From the NCBI RefSeq assembly GCF_019976975.1, contig NZ_AP024630.1, positions 2,852,001-2,916,000 on the forward strand: DNA of 64,000 bases, written 5' to 3'. Shown here piece after piece: positions 7,616-16,183 of the stretch; the stretch's first letter is position 1; the number at the start of each line of letters is the position of its first letter. The notes below the pieces were generated by a model. The model was not told where the DNA came from and did not search any database. It saw nothing but the letters and a program-made list of their open reading frames with translations. The DNA comes from Arthrobacter sp. NtRootA1. Its GTDB lineage: Bacteria > Actinomycetota > Actinomycetes > Actinomycetales > Micrococcaceae. The position numbers and the translations under genes were made by a program.

Positions 7616-8968
7616 ATGCCACGCACGCAGAACGACGACAGAATTACGGAACCGCAGAAAAAGATGACCAAGACCCAAACCACTTCCCCACTTATGAGCC
7701 AGAGAGCCTCCATACAGGACCTGGAGACCGTCCAGCGGCGAACGATGATCGTGCTTTCCGTCATGCAGGTCGTCGGCACCGTCGGCGTCGGCATCGCGCC
7801 CTCCATCGGCGTGCTCCTGGCAGGCCAAGTCACGGACAACGAAGCATGGGCGGGACTGGCGCGGACTTCGAGCACACTCGGTGCGGCATTGCTGGGCCTT
7901 CCGCTGGGCAACTTTGCGGCACGGCGGGGCCGGAGAGTTGCGCTGGCGAGTGGGTGGTGGGTGGCAGCGGCCGGCGCTGGCCTGCTGGTCGCCGCAGCCC
8001 AGTGGAGCCTCGTCGTTCCCCTGTTCGTTGGCCTGTTGCTCATCGGCGCGGGCTCCGCGGTCAGCCTGCAGGCCAGGTTCGCCGCAACAGATATTGCCAG
8101 TCCCCGCCACCGGGCCCGATCGCTGGCGCTCATCGTTTGGGTGGGCACCATCGGCAGTGTGCTCGGCCCCAACCTTGGTGTGCCTGGTGAAGCGATCGGC
8201 CGCGCAACTGGCCTGACAGTGTTTGCGGCCGCGTTCCTGATCGCAGCCGGATGCCTCGCCCTGGCCGGGGCTCTCGTCTTCGGCCTGCTCCGGCCCGACC
8301 CCCTGCTCCTTGCCCAGTCCCGTTCACTGGACGAGCCCGGCCCCCAGGGCAGCCGCGTGTCGGCCCCAACGGCAGGTCCTGGACGGTCGCGCGCCATGCT
8401 GGCCGAGCTCGGACGGAACCCGGCGGCTCGGTTGGCCGTCGTTGCGATTCTCACGTCGCAGCTCGTGATGGTGGCGATCATGACGATGACACCGGTGCAC
8501 GTAGCGCACGAAGGTGGATCGGTCACCTTCATCGGCCTCACGATCAGCCTGCACATCGTCGGGATGTATGGGTTCTCCCCTGTTGTTGGCATCGCGGCGG
8601 ACCGGATCGGCCACCACGTGACCATCGCGATCGGCCTCGCCCTGTTTGCTGGATCCCTCGCCATCGGCATCCTCCAGCCGAACGACATGGGATGGATGAT
8701 GGCGTCCCTGATCCTGCTCGGTCTCGGCTGGTCATTCGTCAGCGTCGGAGGCTCTGCCCTGTTCAGCGTGGCGGAATCCGGCGAGACCAGGGCCGCCTCC
8801 CAAGGAGGCCTCGATGCGCTCTCCAACCTTTTCGGAGCTGCGGCCGCCTTCGCAGCCGGCCCGATCCTCATGTTCACCAGTTTCTCGGCCTTGGCGGTCA
8901 TCGCCCTCATCGCACTCGTTCCCTTGACCGTGCTCACGGCCATCACTCCGAAAGGCAACCTCTCATGA
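7616..8968 (+). CDS. MFS transporter
   Basis: About 450 residues from the ATG at 7616. The frame opens with a TTG at 7568, but that lies in the operator-like palindrome; in-frame ATGs at 7664 and 7694 are alternatives, and none has a good ribosome site. There are 12 predicted membrane helices in two halves joined by a cytoplasmic loop (residues about 205-240) rich in Pro, Ser and Arg. GNFAARRGRRVAL is the MFS loop 2-3 motif (G-x4-RRGRR), and its counterpart in the second half is GIAADRIGHH. The type is typical of drug or sugar/metabolite efflux carriers. The stop overlaps the thioredoxin ATG by 4 bp, so the two are translationally coupled. Confidence 0.88.
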   Translation: MPRTQNDDRITEPQKKMTKTQTTSPLMSQRASIQDLETVQRRTMIVLSVMQVVGTVGVGIAPSIGVLLAGQVTDNEAWAGLARTSSTLGAALLGLPLGNFAARRGRRVALASGWWVAAAGAGLLVAAAQWSLVVPLFVGLLLIGAGSAVSLQARFAATDIASPRHRARSLALIVWVGTIGSVLGPNLGVPGEAIGRATGLTVFAAAFLIAAGCLALAGALVFGLLRPDPLLLAQSRSLDEPGPQGSRVSAPTAGPGRSRAMLAELGRNPAARLAVVAILTSQLVMVAIMTMTPVHVAHEGGSVTFIGLTISLHIVGMYGFSPVVGIAADRIGHHVTIAIGLALFAGSLAIGILQPNDMGWMMASLILLGLGWSFVSVGGSALFSVAESGETRAASQGGLDALSNLFGAAAAFAAGPILMFTSFSALAVIALIALVPLTVLTAITPKGNLS

Positions 8969-9351
8969 CCACTCACGACCTCACCTTCCAAGACTTCGAG
9001 CGAACAATCTCCGCCGACGGGATCGTGCTGATCGACTTTTGGGCCGCGTGGTGTGGTCCGTGCCGGGCGTTCGCGCCGGTGTTCGAACAAGCCTCCAAAC
9101 GCAACCCCGATATCGTCTTCGCCAAGGTCGACACCGAGGCTGAGCAGGAGCTCTCGGCCATGGCACAGATCACCTCGATCCCCACGCTCATGATCTTCCG
9201 CGGCGGCGTATGCCTCTACTCCCAAGCAGGCGCACTCCCAGCTGCTGCACTGGACTCATTGATCGAGCAGGTGCGCGCCCTCGATATGGGCTCTGTCTGG
9301 GCACAGATCGCTGCCTCGCGCGGTAAGGCACAAAGCGGTCCCGTAGAGTAG
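8965..9351 (+). CDS. Thioredoxin
   Basis: 128 residues with the thioredoxin fold. WAAWCGPCRAF holds the CxxC redox pair near residues 33-36, and the cis-proline is in SIPTLMIFRGG. It reduces cytoplasmic protein disulfides, using electrons from thioredoxin reductase. The ATG at 8965 overlaps the end of the MFS gene in ATGA. A C-terminal extension of about 20 residues beyond the usual thioredoxin end (AQIAASRGKAQ...) is mildly unusual. There is no thioredoxin reductase nearby. Confidence 0.93.
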   Translation: MTTHDLTFQDFERTISADGIVLIDFWAAWCGPCRAFAPVFEQASKRNPDIVFAKVDTEAEQELSAMAQITSIPTLMIFRGGVCLYSQAGALPAAALDSLIEQVRALDMGSVWAQIAASRGKAQSGPVE

Positions 9352-9354
9352 GCG

Positions 9355-9382
9355 CACCCATGATTCGAAACCATCATGGGTG
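9355..9382 (+). terminator. Hairpin terminator after thioredoxin
   Basis: A perfect 10-bp stem, CACCCATGAT with ATCATGGGTG, on an 8-base loop begins 3 bp after the thioredoxin stop. Confidence 0.65.
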
Positions 9383-9439
9383 GCGGGCGGATCCAAGGAC
9401 AGCGGATCGCCACCGCGCCTGGAACGATAACATTTGGCT

Positions 9440-10333
9440 ATGGCTGAACGATTGAGCACGGAAGGCCTGCGATACGCGCGGGCAGTAGCGGAAACGGGCT
9501 CCTTCAGCGCCGCAGCGAGGTCCTACGGAGTCACCCAGCCGGCATTGTCTAACGGGATCGCGAAGTTGGAGGCATCGCTGGGCGAGAAGCTGTTCGAGAG
9601 GTCTCCCCGTGGCGTGGCACTCACTGCGTTCGGCGACGCGTTGCTTCCTAGAATCGAGAAGGCCCTCAGGTCGCTCGACGACGTCCATGCCGAGGCCGCG
9701 AGGTGGAACGCGCCGTCACCGGAGACGATCCGCGTGGGCGTTTCTCCGCTGATCGACCCGAAGCTCGTGGCCAGCGCCTACCGGGCGGTCTGCGACCAGC
9801 CGGAGCAGGACGTGCGTATGCAGCTCGTGTTGCGGGAGGCGAACATGGGCGAACTGCGCGCCGCGCTAGTGGACGGAGAACTTGACATCATCGTCGTTCC
9901 CTCTGTGGAGCCGATGCCGCGTTACGAGCACCGGGTCATCGATTCCGAGCCATTGGTCCTGGTCGAACGCCGAGCAGGGTCCGGGCCGGCCCGGCTGGAG
10001 GACTTTGCGGGGAAACAGCTGATCCTGTTGCCCGACACGTGCGGGCTCACGGCCTTCACCCGCAGCTTGATCCGGGAGCACGAACTCGCGGTCACTGCCT
10101 ACCCGGGAGAAGCCGCCACCTATCGGGTCCTCGAGGAATGGTCGCAACTCGGGCTCGGCTCCGCCATGCTCCCGAAGTCGAAGCTCGCTGCTCCCGACGC
10201 AACGCACCGTGAAGTCCTCGACACCGATGGCACTGTTCTGGAGATCTTCTACGAGGCGATCTGGGACCCCAGCTCCCCCATCGCCGGCGAACTAACCGAC
10301 CTCGCAGGCCGGCTGGTCCAGCCCAGGAGCTGA
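9440..10333 (+). CDS. LysR-family transcriptional regulator
   Basis: 297 residues from the ATG at 9440; a TTG two codons earlier is also possible. The N-terminal winged HTH (GLRYARAVAETGSFSAAARS, then QPALSNGIAKLEASLGEKLFER) has the LysR pattern with the linker helix. Residues from about 90 form the periplasmic-binding-like effector domain (IRVGVSPLIDPKLV). LysR proteins usually act as tetramers and need a small co-inducer. It reads toward the following small gene and the alcohol dehydrogenase/amine oxidase pair on the same strand, an unusual layout since LysR genes are often divergent from their targets. Confidence 0.92.
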   Translation: MAERLSTEGLRYARAVAETGSFSAAARSYGVTQPALSNGIAKLEASLGEKLFERSPRGVALTAFGDALLPRIEKALRSLDDVHAEAARWNAPSPETIRVGVSPLIDPKLVASAYRAVCDQPEQDVRMQLVLREANMGELRAALVDGELDIIVVPSVEPMPRYEHRVIDSEPLVLVERRAGSGPARLEDFAGKQLILLPDTCGLTAFTRSLIREHELAVTAYPGEAATYRVLEEWSQLGLGSAMLPKSKLAAPDATHREVLDTDGTVLEIFYEAIWDPSSPIAGELTDLAGRLVQPRS

Positions 10334-10477
10334 ACTGCCTCTCGGACACAACGGGCATAAACGATTGTTATGGCTGTATTCGCGGTAGTCCTCTACTGAG
10401 GACGGGGCAGCTATTCGTAACGTTGAGGGCGCAGCCGCATCGGCTGGGAATCCTGCACGAACAATGGAGCATGAATC

Positions 10478-10759
10478 ATGGCTTACCTGGAGATCACCCT
10501 GAAGATCGACGACGCCGACCGCGCAGCAGCGGCCGCCGTCTACGAGAAGTTCAAACAGCCGTTCCTCGCCACCATCGGGGGCGCGCAGAGCAAGGAACTC
10601 CTCGTACGCGAGGACGACGTGCAAGTCCTGCACGGATTCGGTTCAACCGACTGCGCTCAGAAGTACTTGGCCAGCGAGCTGTTCAACCAGGACGTCGTCG
10701 TGGCGCTTGCGCCTCTGCTGAAGGCCGTCCCCGAAGTCCGGATCTACGAGACCGTCTGA
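10478..10759 (+). CDS. Small hypothetical protein, possibly a dimeric alpha/beta-barrel type
   Basis: A 93-residue soluble protein. The pattern of strand (AYLEITLKI), Ala/Lys-rich helix (DRAAAAAVYEKF), strand (SKELLVREDDVQVLHGF), helix and final strand (EVRIYETV) resembles an antibiotic-biosynthesis-monooxygenase-like ferredoxin fold. I do not recognise the family with confidence. The ATG at 10478 follows GGAGCATGAATC. It stands between the LysR gene and a broken SDR gene, so it may be a survivor of a partly lost catabolic operon. Confidence 0.6.
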   Translation: MAYLEITLKIDDADRAAAAAVYEKFKQPFLATIGGAQSKELLVREDDVQVLHGFGSTDCAQKYLASELFNQDVVVALAPLLKAVPEVRIYETV

Positions 10760-10779
10760 CGTTTGGACATCGATCAGTA

Positions 10780-11065
10780 CTGCACTCGCTGACCCAGCAC
10801 TCGGGCATGGAGCTCGCACCCACACCAGATCCGTGTAAACGCGATTGCACCTGCCGTGGTTTGGACTCCGATCTACGAGGACTCCATTCCGAAGGACGAG
10901 GTCGAGGACGCCATCGGTGCATTTGATTCCTTCCATCCCCTTGGCCGGGTCGGAACCTCGGAGGAAATCGCTGAGATCGCGGCCTTCCTGTTGTCGGACC
11001 AGACCGGATGGGTGACCGGCCCGGTCTGGGACGCCGAGGGCGGAGTCATGGCTGGAAGGAACTGA
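10780..11065 (+). pseudogene. C-terminal remnant of an SDR oxidoreductase with a frameshift
   Basis: Bases from about 10829 to 11065 encode the last third of a short-chain dehydrogenase: [31 protein letters not shown], then [13 protein letters not shown], ending [11 protein letters not shown]. Just upstream, in a different frame, SLTQHS then MELAP (to about 10821) is what should precede IRVNAIAP, so a one-base shift lies near 10819-10826. The N-terminal Rossmann GxxxGxG and the catalytic Ser/Tyr/Lys are absent. A GTG at 10856 could still start a 69-residue fragment, but no function is expected. Confidence 0.75.
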
Positions 11066-11076
11066 TCCTGCGAGAG

Positions 11077-11108
11077 ACGGGGTGGGATGCCTCTGCATCC
11101 CACCCCGT
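11077..11108 (+). terminator. Strong hairpin terminator after SDR remnant
   Basis: A perfect 14-bp stem (11077-11090 with 11095-11108, arm ACGGGGTGGGATGC) on a CTCT loop sits 12 bp after the remnant's stop. Its survival shows where the original operon ended. Confidence 0.75.
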
Positions 11109-11169
11109 CCATGCCGATTGCTGGGTAACGCCGCCAAATGCCTATTGACATCAGATGAAAGGACACCTT

Positions 11170-12216
11170 GTGTCGAATAGCCACCATCCCTCACCATCTC
11201 GCGCTTGTATGCAGGTCACGAGGCCCGGCGAGCCGTTACGGCTGGTCCATGTGATTGCACCTGCGACACCATTTGGTCACGTACGCATCGACGTCGCGGC
11301 CTCTGGCATCTGCTACGCGGACCTCAGCACCGCCCGAGCAAGTGGCAAGAACACAGTCTTTCCAGTGACGCCGGGGCATGAAGTTGCCGGGACGATCGCC
11401 GAGATCGGCGAAGGTGTCACTGGCCGGGCACTCGGAGACCGTGTGGCCGTGGGATGGTTTGGCGGCAGTTGCGGCCAATGTGCATATTGCCGTCGCGGCG
11501 ACCTCGTCCACTGCCCGGAACGGAAGATCCCCGGACTGTCCTACCCGGGCGGATGGGCCCAGAGCATCACCGTCCCCGCAGACGCCGTCGCCGCGATCCC
11601 CGACGGCATGACGTTTGGCGATGCCGCACCCATGGGGTGCGCCGGGGTCACGACGTTCAATGCGGTCCGCGAAGCCTCCGTCCCGGCCGGTGGAACGGTT
11701 GCTGTCTTCGGCATCGGCGGCCTCGGACATTTGGCCGTACAGTTCGCCGCGAAGATGGGCTACCGAGTCGTCGCTATCGCCCGAGGCCAGGATCGGGCTG
11801 AGCTCGCGCACCGACTTGGCGCGCACCACTACATCGACAGCACTGCCGAAGACCCCGCAACGGTCCTCGCATCCTTCGGCGGGGCGAACCTCATCCTCTG
11901 CACCGCACCCACCACCGCACCCGTGAAAGGGCTGCTGCCGGGGCTCGCCGTCCGGGGCCGCCTCACCCTCATTGGTGTGGACACAGGCAGCATCTCCGTC
12001 CCCGTCGGACAGCTGGTCATGAACGGGCAGCTCGTCACCGGACACCTCACCGGCAGCGCCCTCGACACCGAAGAAGCCATGCGCTTCGCCCAGCTCAACG
12101 GCGTAAAACCCATGGTCGAGCAGATGCCACTGGCCCAGGCAAACGAGGCACTCACACGTCTGGCCGCGGGCGAGGCCCGCTTCCGGATCATCCTTGACCC
12201 GATGGATGCCTCATGA
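11170..12216 (+). CDS. Zinc-dependent alcohol dehydrogenase (MDR superfamily)
   Basis: About 348 residues from the GTG at 11170, which has AAAGGA six bases upstream; an ATG at 11155 is alternative. Catalytic-zinc residues are Cys in GICYADL and the His/Glu of PGHEV. The structural zinc lobe is CGQCAYCRRGDLVHC with four cysteines, and the nucleotide site is FGIGGLGHLAVQ. It oxidises alcohols or reduces aldehydes with NAD(H) in the cytoplasm, in the AdhP/cinnamyl-type branch. Its last 4 bp overlap the amine oxidase start, which suggests it handles the aldehyde that enzyme produces. Confidence 0.92.
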   Translation: MSNSHHPSPSRACMQVTRPGEPLRLVHVIAPATPFGHVRIDVAASGICYADLSTARASGKNTVFPVTPGHEVAGTIAEIGEGVTGRALGDRVAVGWFGGSCGQCAYCRRGDLVHCPERKIPGLSYPGGWAQSITVPADAVAAIPDGMTFGDAAPMGCAGVTTFNAVREASVPAGGTVAVFGIGGLGHLAVQFAAKMGYRVVAIARGQDRAELAHRLGAHHYIDSTAEDPATVLASFGGANLILCTAPTTAPVKGLLPGLAVRGRLTLIGVDTGSISVPVGQLVMNGQLVTGHLTGSALDTEEAMRFAQLNGVKPMVEQMPLAQANEALTRLAAGEARFRIILDPMDAS

Positions 12217-13316
12217 CTGATGCAGGAAAGTGGTACGACGTCGTCGTCATCGGGGCCGGGCTCGCCGGGCTCGTCGCTACGCACAAGATCCTAGGAGCAG
12301 GCCGGACGGTGCTGTGCGTCGAGGCCCGCGATCGCGTCGGCGGACGGACACTCAGCATCGAGACCGACACAGGAACCATCGACCTGGGCGCTAGCTGGTA
12401 CTGGAGCAACGAACCACGGATCCACTCACTTCTCCAACGTCTCGGCCTCGGAAGCTTCCCCCAGTCCCTGGCCGGAGACGCACTCTTCGACACCGGCCAG
12501 GAAGGTGCCCAGCGTCTGAACGGCAATCCCATTGACTCTCCCTCCCTCCGCTTCGCCCGGGGTGCACAGTCGCTCCCGCTTGAACTGGCCTCCCTTCTCC
12601 CGGAAGGATCCCTCGCGCTCAATGAGCCCGTCGAGGCGATTACCGTCAATGAGGACAGCGCACAAGTCGTCACGCGCACCCGCAGGCTGAAGGCCGGGCG
12701 GGTCGTCCTGGCCGTTCCACCCGCGCTGGCAGCCGCGTCTATCCAGTTCACCCCGGCACTGCCGGACGACGTGAGGGCTCTCGCCGAGAGCACCCCGGTG
12801 TGGATGGGCGGCATGGTCAAAGCGGTCGCGGTCTACCGCACCCCGTTCTGGCGTCGCCACGGCCTCTCCGGATCCGCAATCAGCCATGCAGGCCCATTCC
12901 GCGAGTTCCACGACCATAGCGGCCCGGACGGCAGTCCCGCAGCGATCTTCGGATTCGCCCCTAGTTCCGGACTTGTCCAAGGTGAGAACAGCGTTATAGC
13001 GGACGCGTTCCGTGACCAGCTCGTCAGGATGTTCGGTGTGGACGCCAGCGACCCCGCTAAAATCCACGTGACGGATTGGAGCGCAGAACCCTACACCCAG
13101 CCGTCCCGCCAATTGGGCGCAAACACGAGCAGCTACGGTCACCGGCTCTTCCGCCGGCCGATTTACGGGCGCATTCATTGGGCTTCAACCGAAACTGCAC
13201 CCTCATACGCCGGCCATCTCGAGGGCGCAGCGACCGCCGGAATCCTAGCCGCCCAGGCGACCGCCGAAAATGAGGATGCTCTCCGCGGCAATCCTGCTCC
13301 GTTGGTCCGCCCCTAG
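12213..13316 (+). CDS. Flavin-containing monoamine oxidase family protein (compact)
   Basis: 367 residues. The N-terminal FAD site is VVIGAGLAGLVATHKI, followed by VEARDRVGGRT (the GG doublet). The C-terminal flavin motif reads IHWASTETAPSYAGHLEGA, as in MAO and polyamine oxidases. The family converts amines to aldehydes with release of ammonia and H2O2. It is about 80 residues shorter than usual bacterial MAOs: the section before RFARGAQSLP, part of the substrate domain, is missing. No cysteine sits at the covalent-flavin position, so FAD should be non-covalent. The 265 bp after it (13317-13581) show no gene I can support. Confidence 0.87.
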   Translation: MTDAGKWYDVVVIGAGLAGLVATHKILGAGRTVLCVEARDRVGGRTLSIETDTGTIDLGASWYWSNEPRIHSLLQRLGLGSFPQSLAGDALFDTGQEGAQRLNGNPIDSPSLRFARGAQSLPLELASLLPEGSLALNEPVEAITVNEDSAQVVTRTRRLKAGRVVLAVPPALAAASIQFTPALPDDVRALAESTPVWMGGMVKAVAVYRTPFWRRHGLSGSAISHAGPFREFHDHSGPDGSPAAIFGFAPSSGLVQGENSVIADAFRDQLVRMFGVDASDPAKIHVTDWSAEPYTQPSRQLGANTSSYGHRLFRRPIYGRIHWASTETAPSYAGHLEGAATAGILAAQATAENEDALRGNPAPLVRP

Positions 13317-13581
13317 GTGCTTCGATGTGGAAATCCGGCAGCTCTACGGAGATCCGAACCAGGGCTCTGGAGCGCGATCCTGCTCGTTTCCGAGGCTTCC
13401 ATCACCTGCATAGTAAGGACATACACCCGGGGGGCGACGAAGAGCAGGTGATGCCCTCCCGCGCCTTCCGGTGGGTAGCAAATGGTGCTCTGACCTGCGG
13501 CTTCGCCTCAGAAACCAGGAGATCTCCAGCTCTTCAATTGCTCCTGACACCGCGGTCGGGCGGGTGCGTCACGTTCAGCCA

Positions 13582-14475
13582 CTACCTGGTCGCGTAAAAC
13601 GCGACAGCGGATGACGCCGCGACATTCAGCGAATCCACGCCGTTCATCATCGGAATCGTCACGCGCGCGTCGAGCACCCGATCGGTCTCTGGTCTCAGCC
13701 CTTCACCCTCGGTGCCGAAGACCAGCGCCAAGTTCTGATGGTCCTGCGCGACCAGCTCATCGAGTGTGATGGATCCTTCACCGAGCGACATGCCGGCCAC
13801 GAAGTAGCCTGCTTCCTTGAGGACCTCAAGGTCCCCAGGCCACGACTCGATCCGAGTCCACGGCACCTGGAACACCGTGCCCATCGACACCCTGATAGAG
13901 CGTCGGTAGAGGGGGTCGGCGCACTGGGGTGAGACCAGGACGGCGTCAACACCGATGGCTGCGGCGCTGCGGAAAATCGCACCTACGTTTGTATGGTCGG
14001 TAAGGTTCTCCAGGACCGCGATCCTTGATCGTCCCGGCAAATGAGCTCGATCAGACTCTTGTATTTTGCGACCACTGACATTCGTGTGGTCCACGATGTC
14101 TTCGAGCACGGCTACCCGCCGGGCACCCCCCAGCAGCTGCGTGAGCGGCACGGGTGCCGGACGGTGCATGGCTGCCATCGCTCCGCGGTGCAGGTGGAAT
14201 CCCGTGATTTCTTCCAGGAGCTTGGCTTTGCCGATGAACACCGGAACGTCTGGATAGGCCTGGAAAACGTCGTCGAGGTCTTCCAGCCATTTCTCCGCCA
14301 GGAAGAACGAGCGTGGCTGATGACCCGCTGCCAGTGCGCGGCGAAGGACCCTGGAGGATTCGGCAATGTACATGCCTTCTTCCGGTTCGCGGAGCTTGCG
14401 GAGATGCACATCGGTCAGCGTGGTGTAGTCGGTCACGCGGGGATCATCGGCGGACTCGAGATAGTGGAACGTCAC
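13582..14475 (-). CDS. TrmH/SpoU-family RNA 2'-O-methyltransferase with duplicated motif
   Basis: 297 residues. The N-terminal substrate-binding part (GMYIAESSRVLRRAL) precedes a SPOUT domain with the trefoil-knot motifs GTEGEGL (motif 2) and IPMMNGVDSLNVAAS (motif 3). It transfers methyl from S-adenosylmethionine to a ribose 2'-OH in rRNA or tRNA. Motif 1 occurs twice: RVAVLEDIVDHTNV at 120-133 and RIAVLENLTDHTNV at 151-164, separated by a basic stretch, so 31 residues look inserted before GAIFRSAA. Most relatives are about 270 residues. It ends a likely operon with the TauE and ABC genes, 7 bp after tauE. Confidence 0.88.
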   Translation of the reverse strand: MTFHYLESADDPRVTDYTTLTDVHLRKLREPEEGMYIAESSRVLRRALAAGHQPRSFFLAEKWLEDLDDVFQAYPDVPVFIGKAKLLEEITGFHLHRGAMAAMHRPAPVPLTQLLGGARRVAVLEDIVDHTNVSGRKIQESDRAHLPGRSRIAVLENLTDHTNVGAIFRSAAAIGVDAVLVSPQCADPLYRRSIRVSMGTVFQVPWTRIESWPGDLEVLKEAGYFVAGMSLGEGSITLDELVAQDHQNLALVFGTEGEGLRPETDRVLDARVTIPMMNGVDSLNVAASSAVAFYATR

Positions 14476-14482
14476 CGGGTGA

Positions 14483-15268
14483 TTATTTCAGCAGATTGGC
14501 GATCATGAAGCCGAGGGCGACGATGCCCAGGGTAAAGATGACAGCCCTCAAGACGCGCGGCGAAAGCTTGCGGCCAACCTTGGATCCAACCAGGCCGCCA
14601 ATGGTTGAACTCACGCCAATAAGCAGGACCACGAGCCAGTTGATTCGATCGAAGGCGAAGATCAGGTAGGACACAGCAGCCACCATGTTGACGCCGAGCA
14701 CCAGGATGTTCTTCATTGCGTTGGCGTTCTGCATGGTCCCGGTGAGGAACACGCCCAGTATTCCTACGAGCAGAATCCCTTGGGCTGCTACGAAGTAGCC
14801 GCCATAAACGCCGGCGAGGTAAACCAGGACCACCAGGAGGATGCCGTGGCTCCGGTCCCTGAGGGCATGCTCCGGGTTCTCTTCACGGTTTCGCACGGAG
14901 GCCTGGAGGCGAGGCTGGAACATCACCATCAGCAGCGCCAGTACCAGCAGGAAGGGGGCGACGTAGTGGAACACCTTGTCCGGCAGGTGCAGCAGCAACC
15001 ATGCGCCGGTGATACCGCCCAGGAGGGAAGCTGGCAGCAGCTTCAACAATTGCCTGCCGCGGCCCGCAAGTTCCCGGCGATATCCCCATGCTCCGGCCGC
15101 AGTGCCGGCCACCAGGCCCATGGCGTTGCTCATGGAGGCAACCACCGGAGTCACACCCAGCGCGATGAGCACAGGAAAGGTCACGAGGGTGCCGGAGCCG
15201 ACCACCGCATTGATGGTGCCGGCCCACAAGCCCGCAAAAAAGACCAGAACGCTGCTAAGAATCTCCAC
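14483..15268 (-). CDS. TauE/SafE-family sulfite/anion exporter
   Basis: 261 residues with about 8 hydrophobic helices in two related halves. The TauE/SafE hallmark GTINAVVGSGTLVTFPVLI lies at residues 17-35 and its echo GLVGSKVGRKL near the C-terminus. The family exports sulfite, sulfoacetate or related organosulfur anions across the cytoplasmic membrane. It lies 18 bp after the ABC ATPase gene and 7 bp before the TrmH gene on the same strand. The substrate is not identifiable. Confidence 0.9.
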   Translation of the reverse strand: MEILSSVLVFFAGLWAGTINAVVGSGTLVTFPVLIALGVTPVVASMSNAMGLVAGTAAGAWGYRRELAGRGRQLLKLLPASLLGGITGAWLLLHLPDKVFHYVAPFLLVLALLMVMFQPRLQASVRNREENPEHALRDRSHGILLVVLVYLAGVYGGYFVAAQGILLVGILGVFLTGTMQNANAMKNILVLGVNMVAAVSYLIFAFDRINWLVVLLIGVSSTIGGLVGSKVGRKLSPRVLRAVIFTLGIVALGFMIANLLK

Positions 15269-15286
15269 AGTCGACCAGAGGTCCGC

Positions 15287-16072
15287 CTAGCGGCGGGCGG
15301 TTGCGGTGTAGCGGCCGGCGTTTTCCGTGACGTCCAGGGCAAGACCGAAGGTGTTACTCAGGTGTTCGTCCGTGAGGACGTCCTTAATCACACCGGCGGC
15401 CACCACCCCGCCTTCGCGTAGCAGCATGGCGTGGGTAAAGCCCGGGGGAACTTCTTCAAGGTGGTGGGTGACCAGGACCATCGCAGGAGCTGCCTCGTCC
15501 TTGGCCAGCTCACCTAGTTTGTGGACGAGTTCCTCGCGGCCCCCGAGGTCCAGGCCAGCGGCCGGTTCATCCAGCAACAAGAGTTCGGGGTCGGTCATGA
15601 GTGCGCGCGCAATCTGCACCCGTTTCCGTTCGCCTTCGGACAGCGTGGCAAACGTACGGTTGAGCAGCGGGCCCATCCCCCAGTCGTTCAGGAGGCCGAA
15701 AGCACGTCGCTCGTCATCGCGTTCGTATCCCTCGCGCCAGCGGCCCGTAACGCCGTAAGCTGCGGTAACTACGACATTGAGGACGTTCTCGTGTTCCGGA
15801 ATCTGGGTAGCGAGTGCTGCCGAGGAGAGGCCAATGCGCGGCCGCAGTTCAAAGACGTCGACGCGGCCCAGGGTTTCGTCCAAAATTCCAGCCGTCCCGC
15901 TGGATGGATGCAGGCGCGCTGCAGCAATCTGGAGAAGTGTGGTTTTGCCGGCACCGTTGGGGCCAAGAATGACCCAGCGTTCGCCTTCGTTGACCTGCCA
16001 GTCAACCTTGTCCAGCAGGGTCTTTTTGCCTCGGACAACGCTGACGGAAGCCAATTCCAGAACATCACTCAT
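15287..16072 (-). CDS. ABC transporter ATP-binding protein (stand-alone)
   Basis: About 261 residues from the ATG at 16072; a GTG at 16084 adds four. Walker A is GPNGAGKTT, the signature is LSEGERKRVQIARAL, Walker B is LLLLDEPAAGLD, and the switch histidine is in THHLEEVPPG. The THHLEE(V/I)P pattern resembles the YlmA/ModF-like cytoplasmic ATPases found without a permease, and none is encoded beside it. It heads the operon with TauE and TrmH and is divergent from serB across about 110 bp. The role is unassigned. Confidence 0.88.
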   Translation of the reverse strand: MSDVLELASVSVVRGKKTLLDKVDWQVNEGERWVILGPNGAGKTTLLQIAAARLHPSSGTAGILDETLGRVDVFELRPRIGLSSAALATQIPEHENVLNVVVTAAYGVTGRWREGYERDDERRAFGLLNDWGMGPLLNRTFATLSEGERKRVQIARALMTDPELLLLDEPAAGLDLGGREELVHKLGELAKDEAAPAMVLVTHHLEEVPPGFTHAMLLREGGVVAAGVIKDVLTDEHLSNTFGLALDVTENAGRYTATARR

Positions 16073-16183
16073 AGCAGTAGACACTAGGACAAAAATACAG
16101 ATGACTGATAACTGGCCATATGTGCCCGCTGCTGCGGAGAAACGAATTCGGGTGAACGTAGCATGCTCAGTAGGATTGAGGCC

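Noticed and set aside
7564..9225. 553-codon minus-strand frame opposite the MFS and thioredoxin genes
   Set aside because: Low-information Arg/Pro/Ala-rich translation typical of high-GC antisense; both sense genes have clear motifs.
13317..13581. Short frames in the gap between the amine oxidase and TrmH genes
   Set aside because: No ribosome sites or recognisable features; the gap is treated as non-coding.
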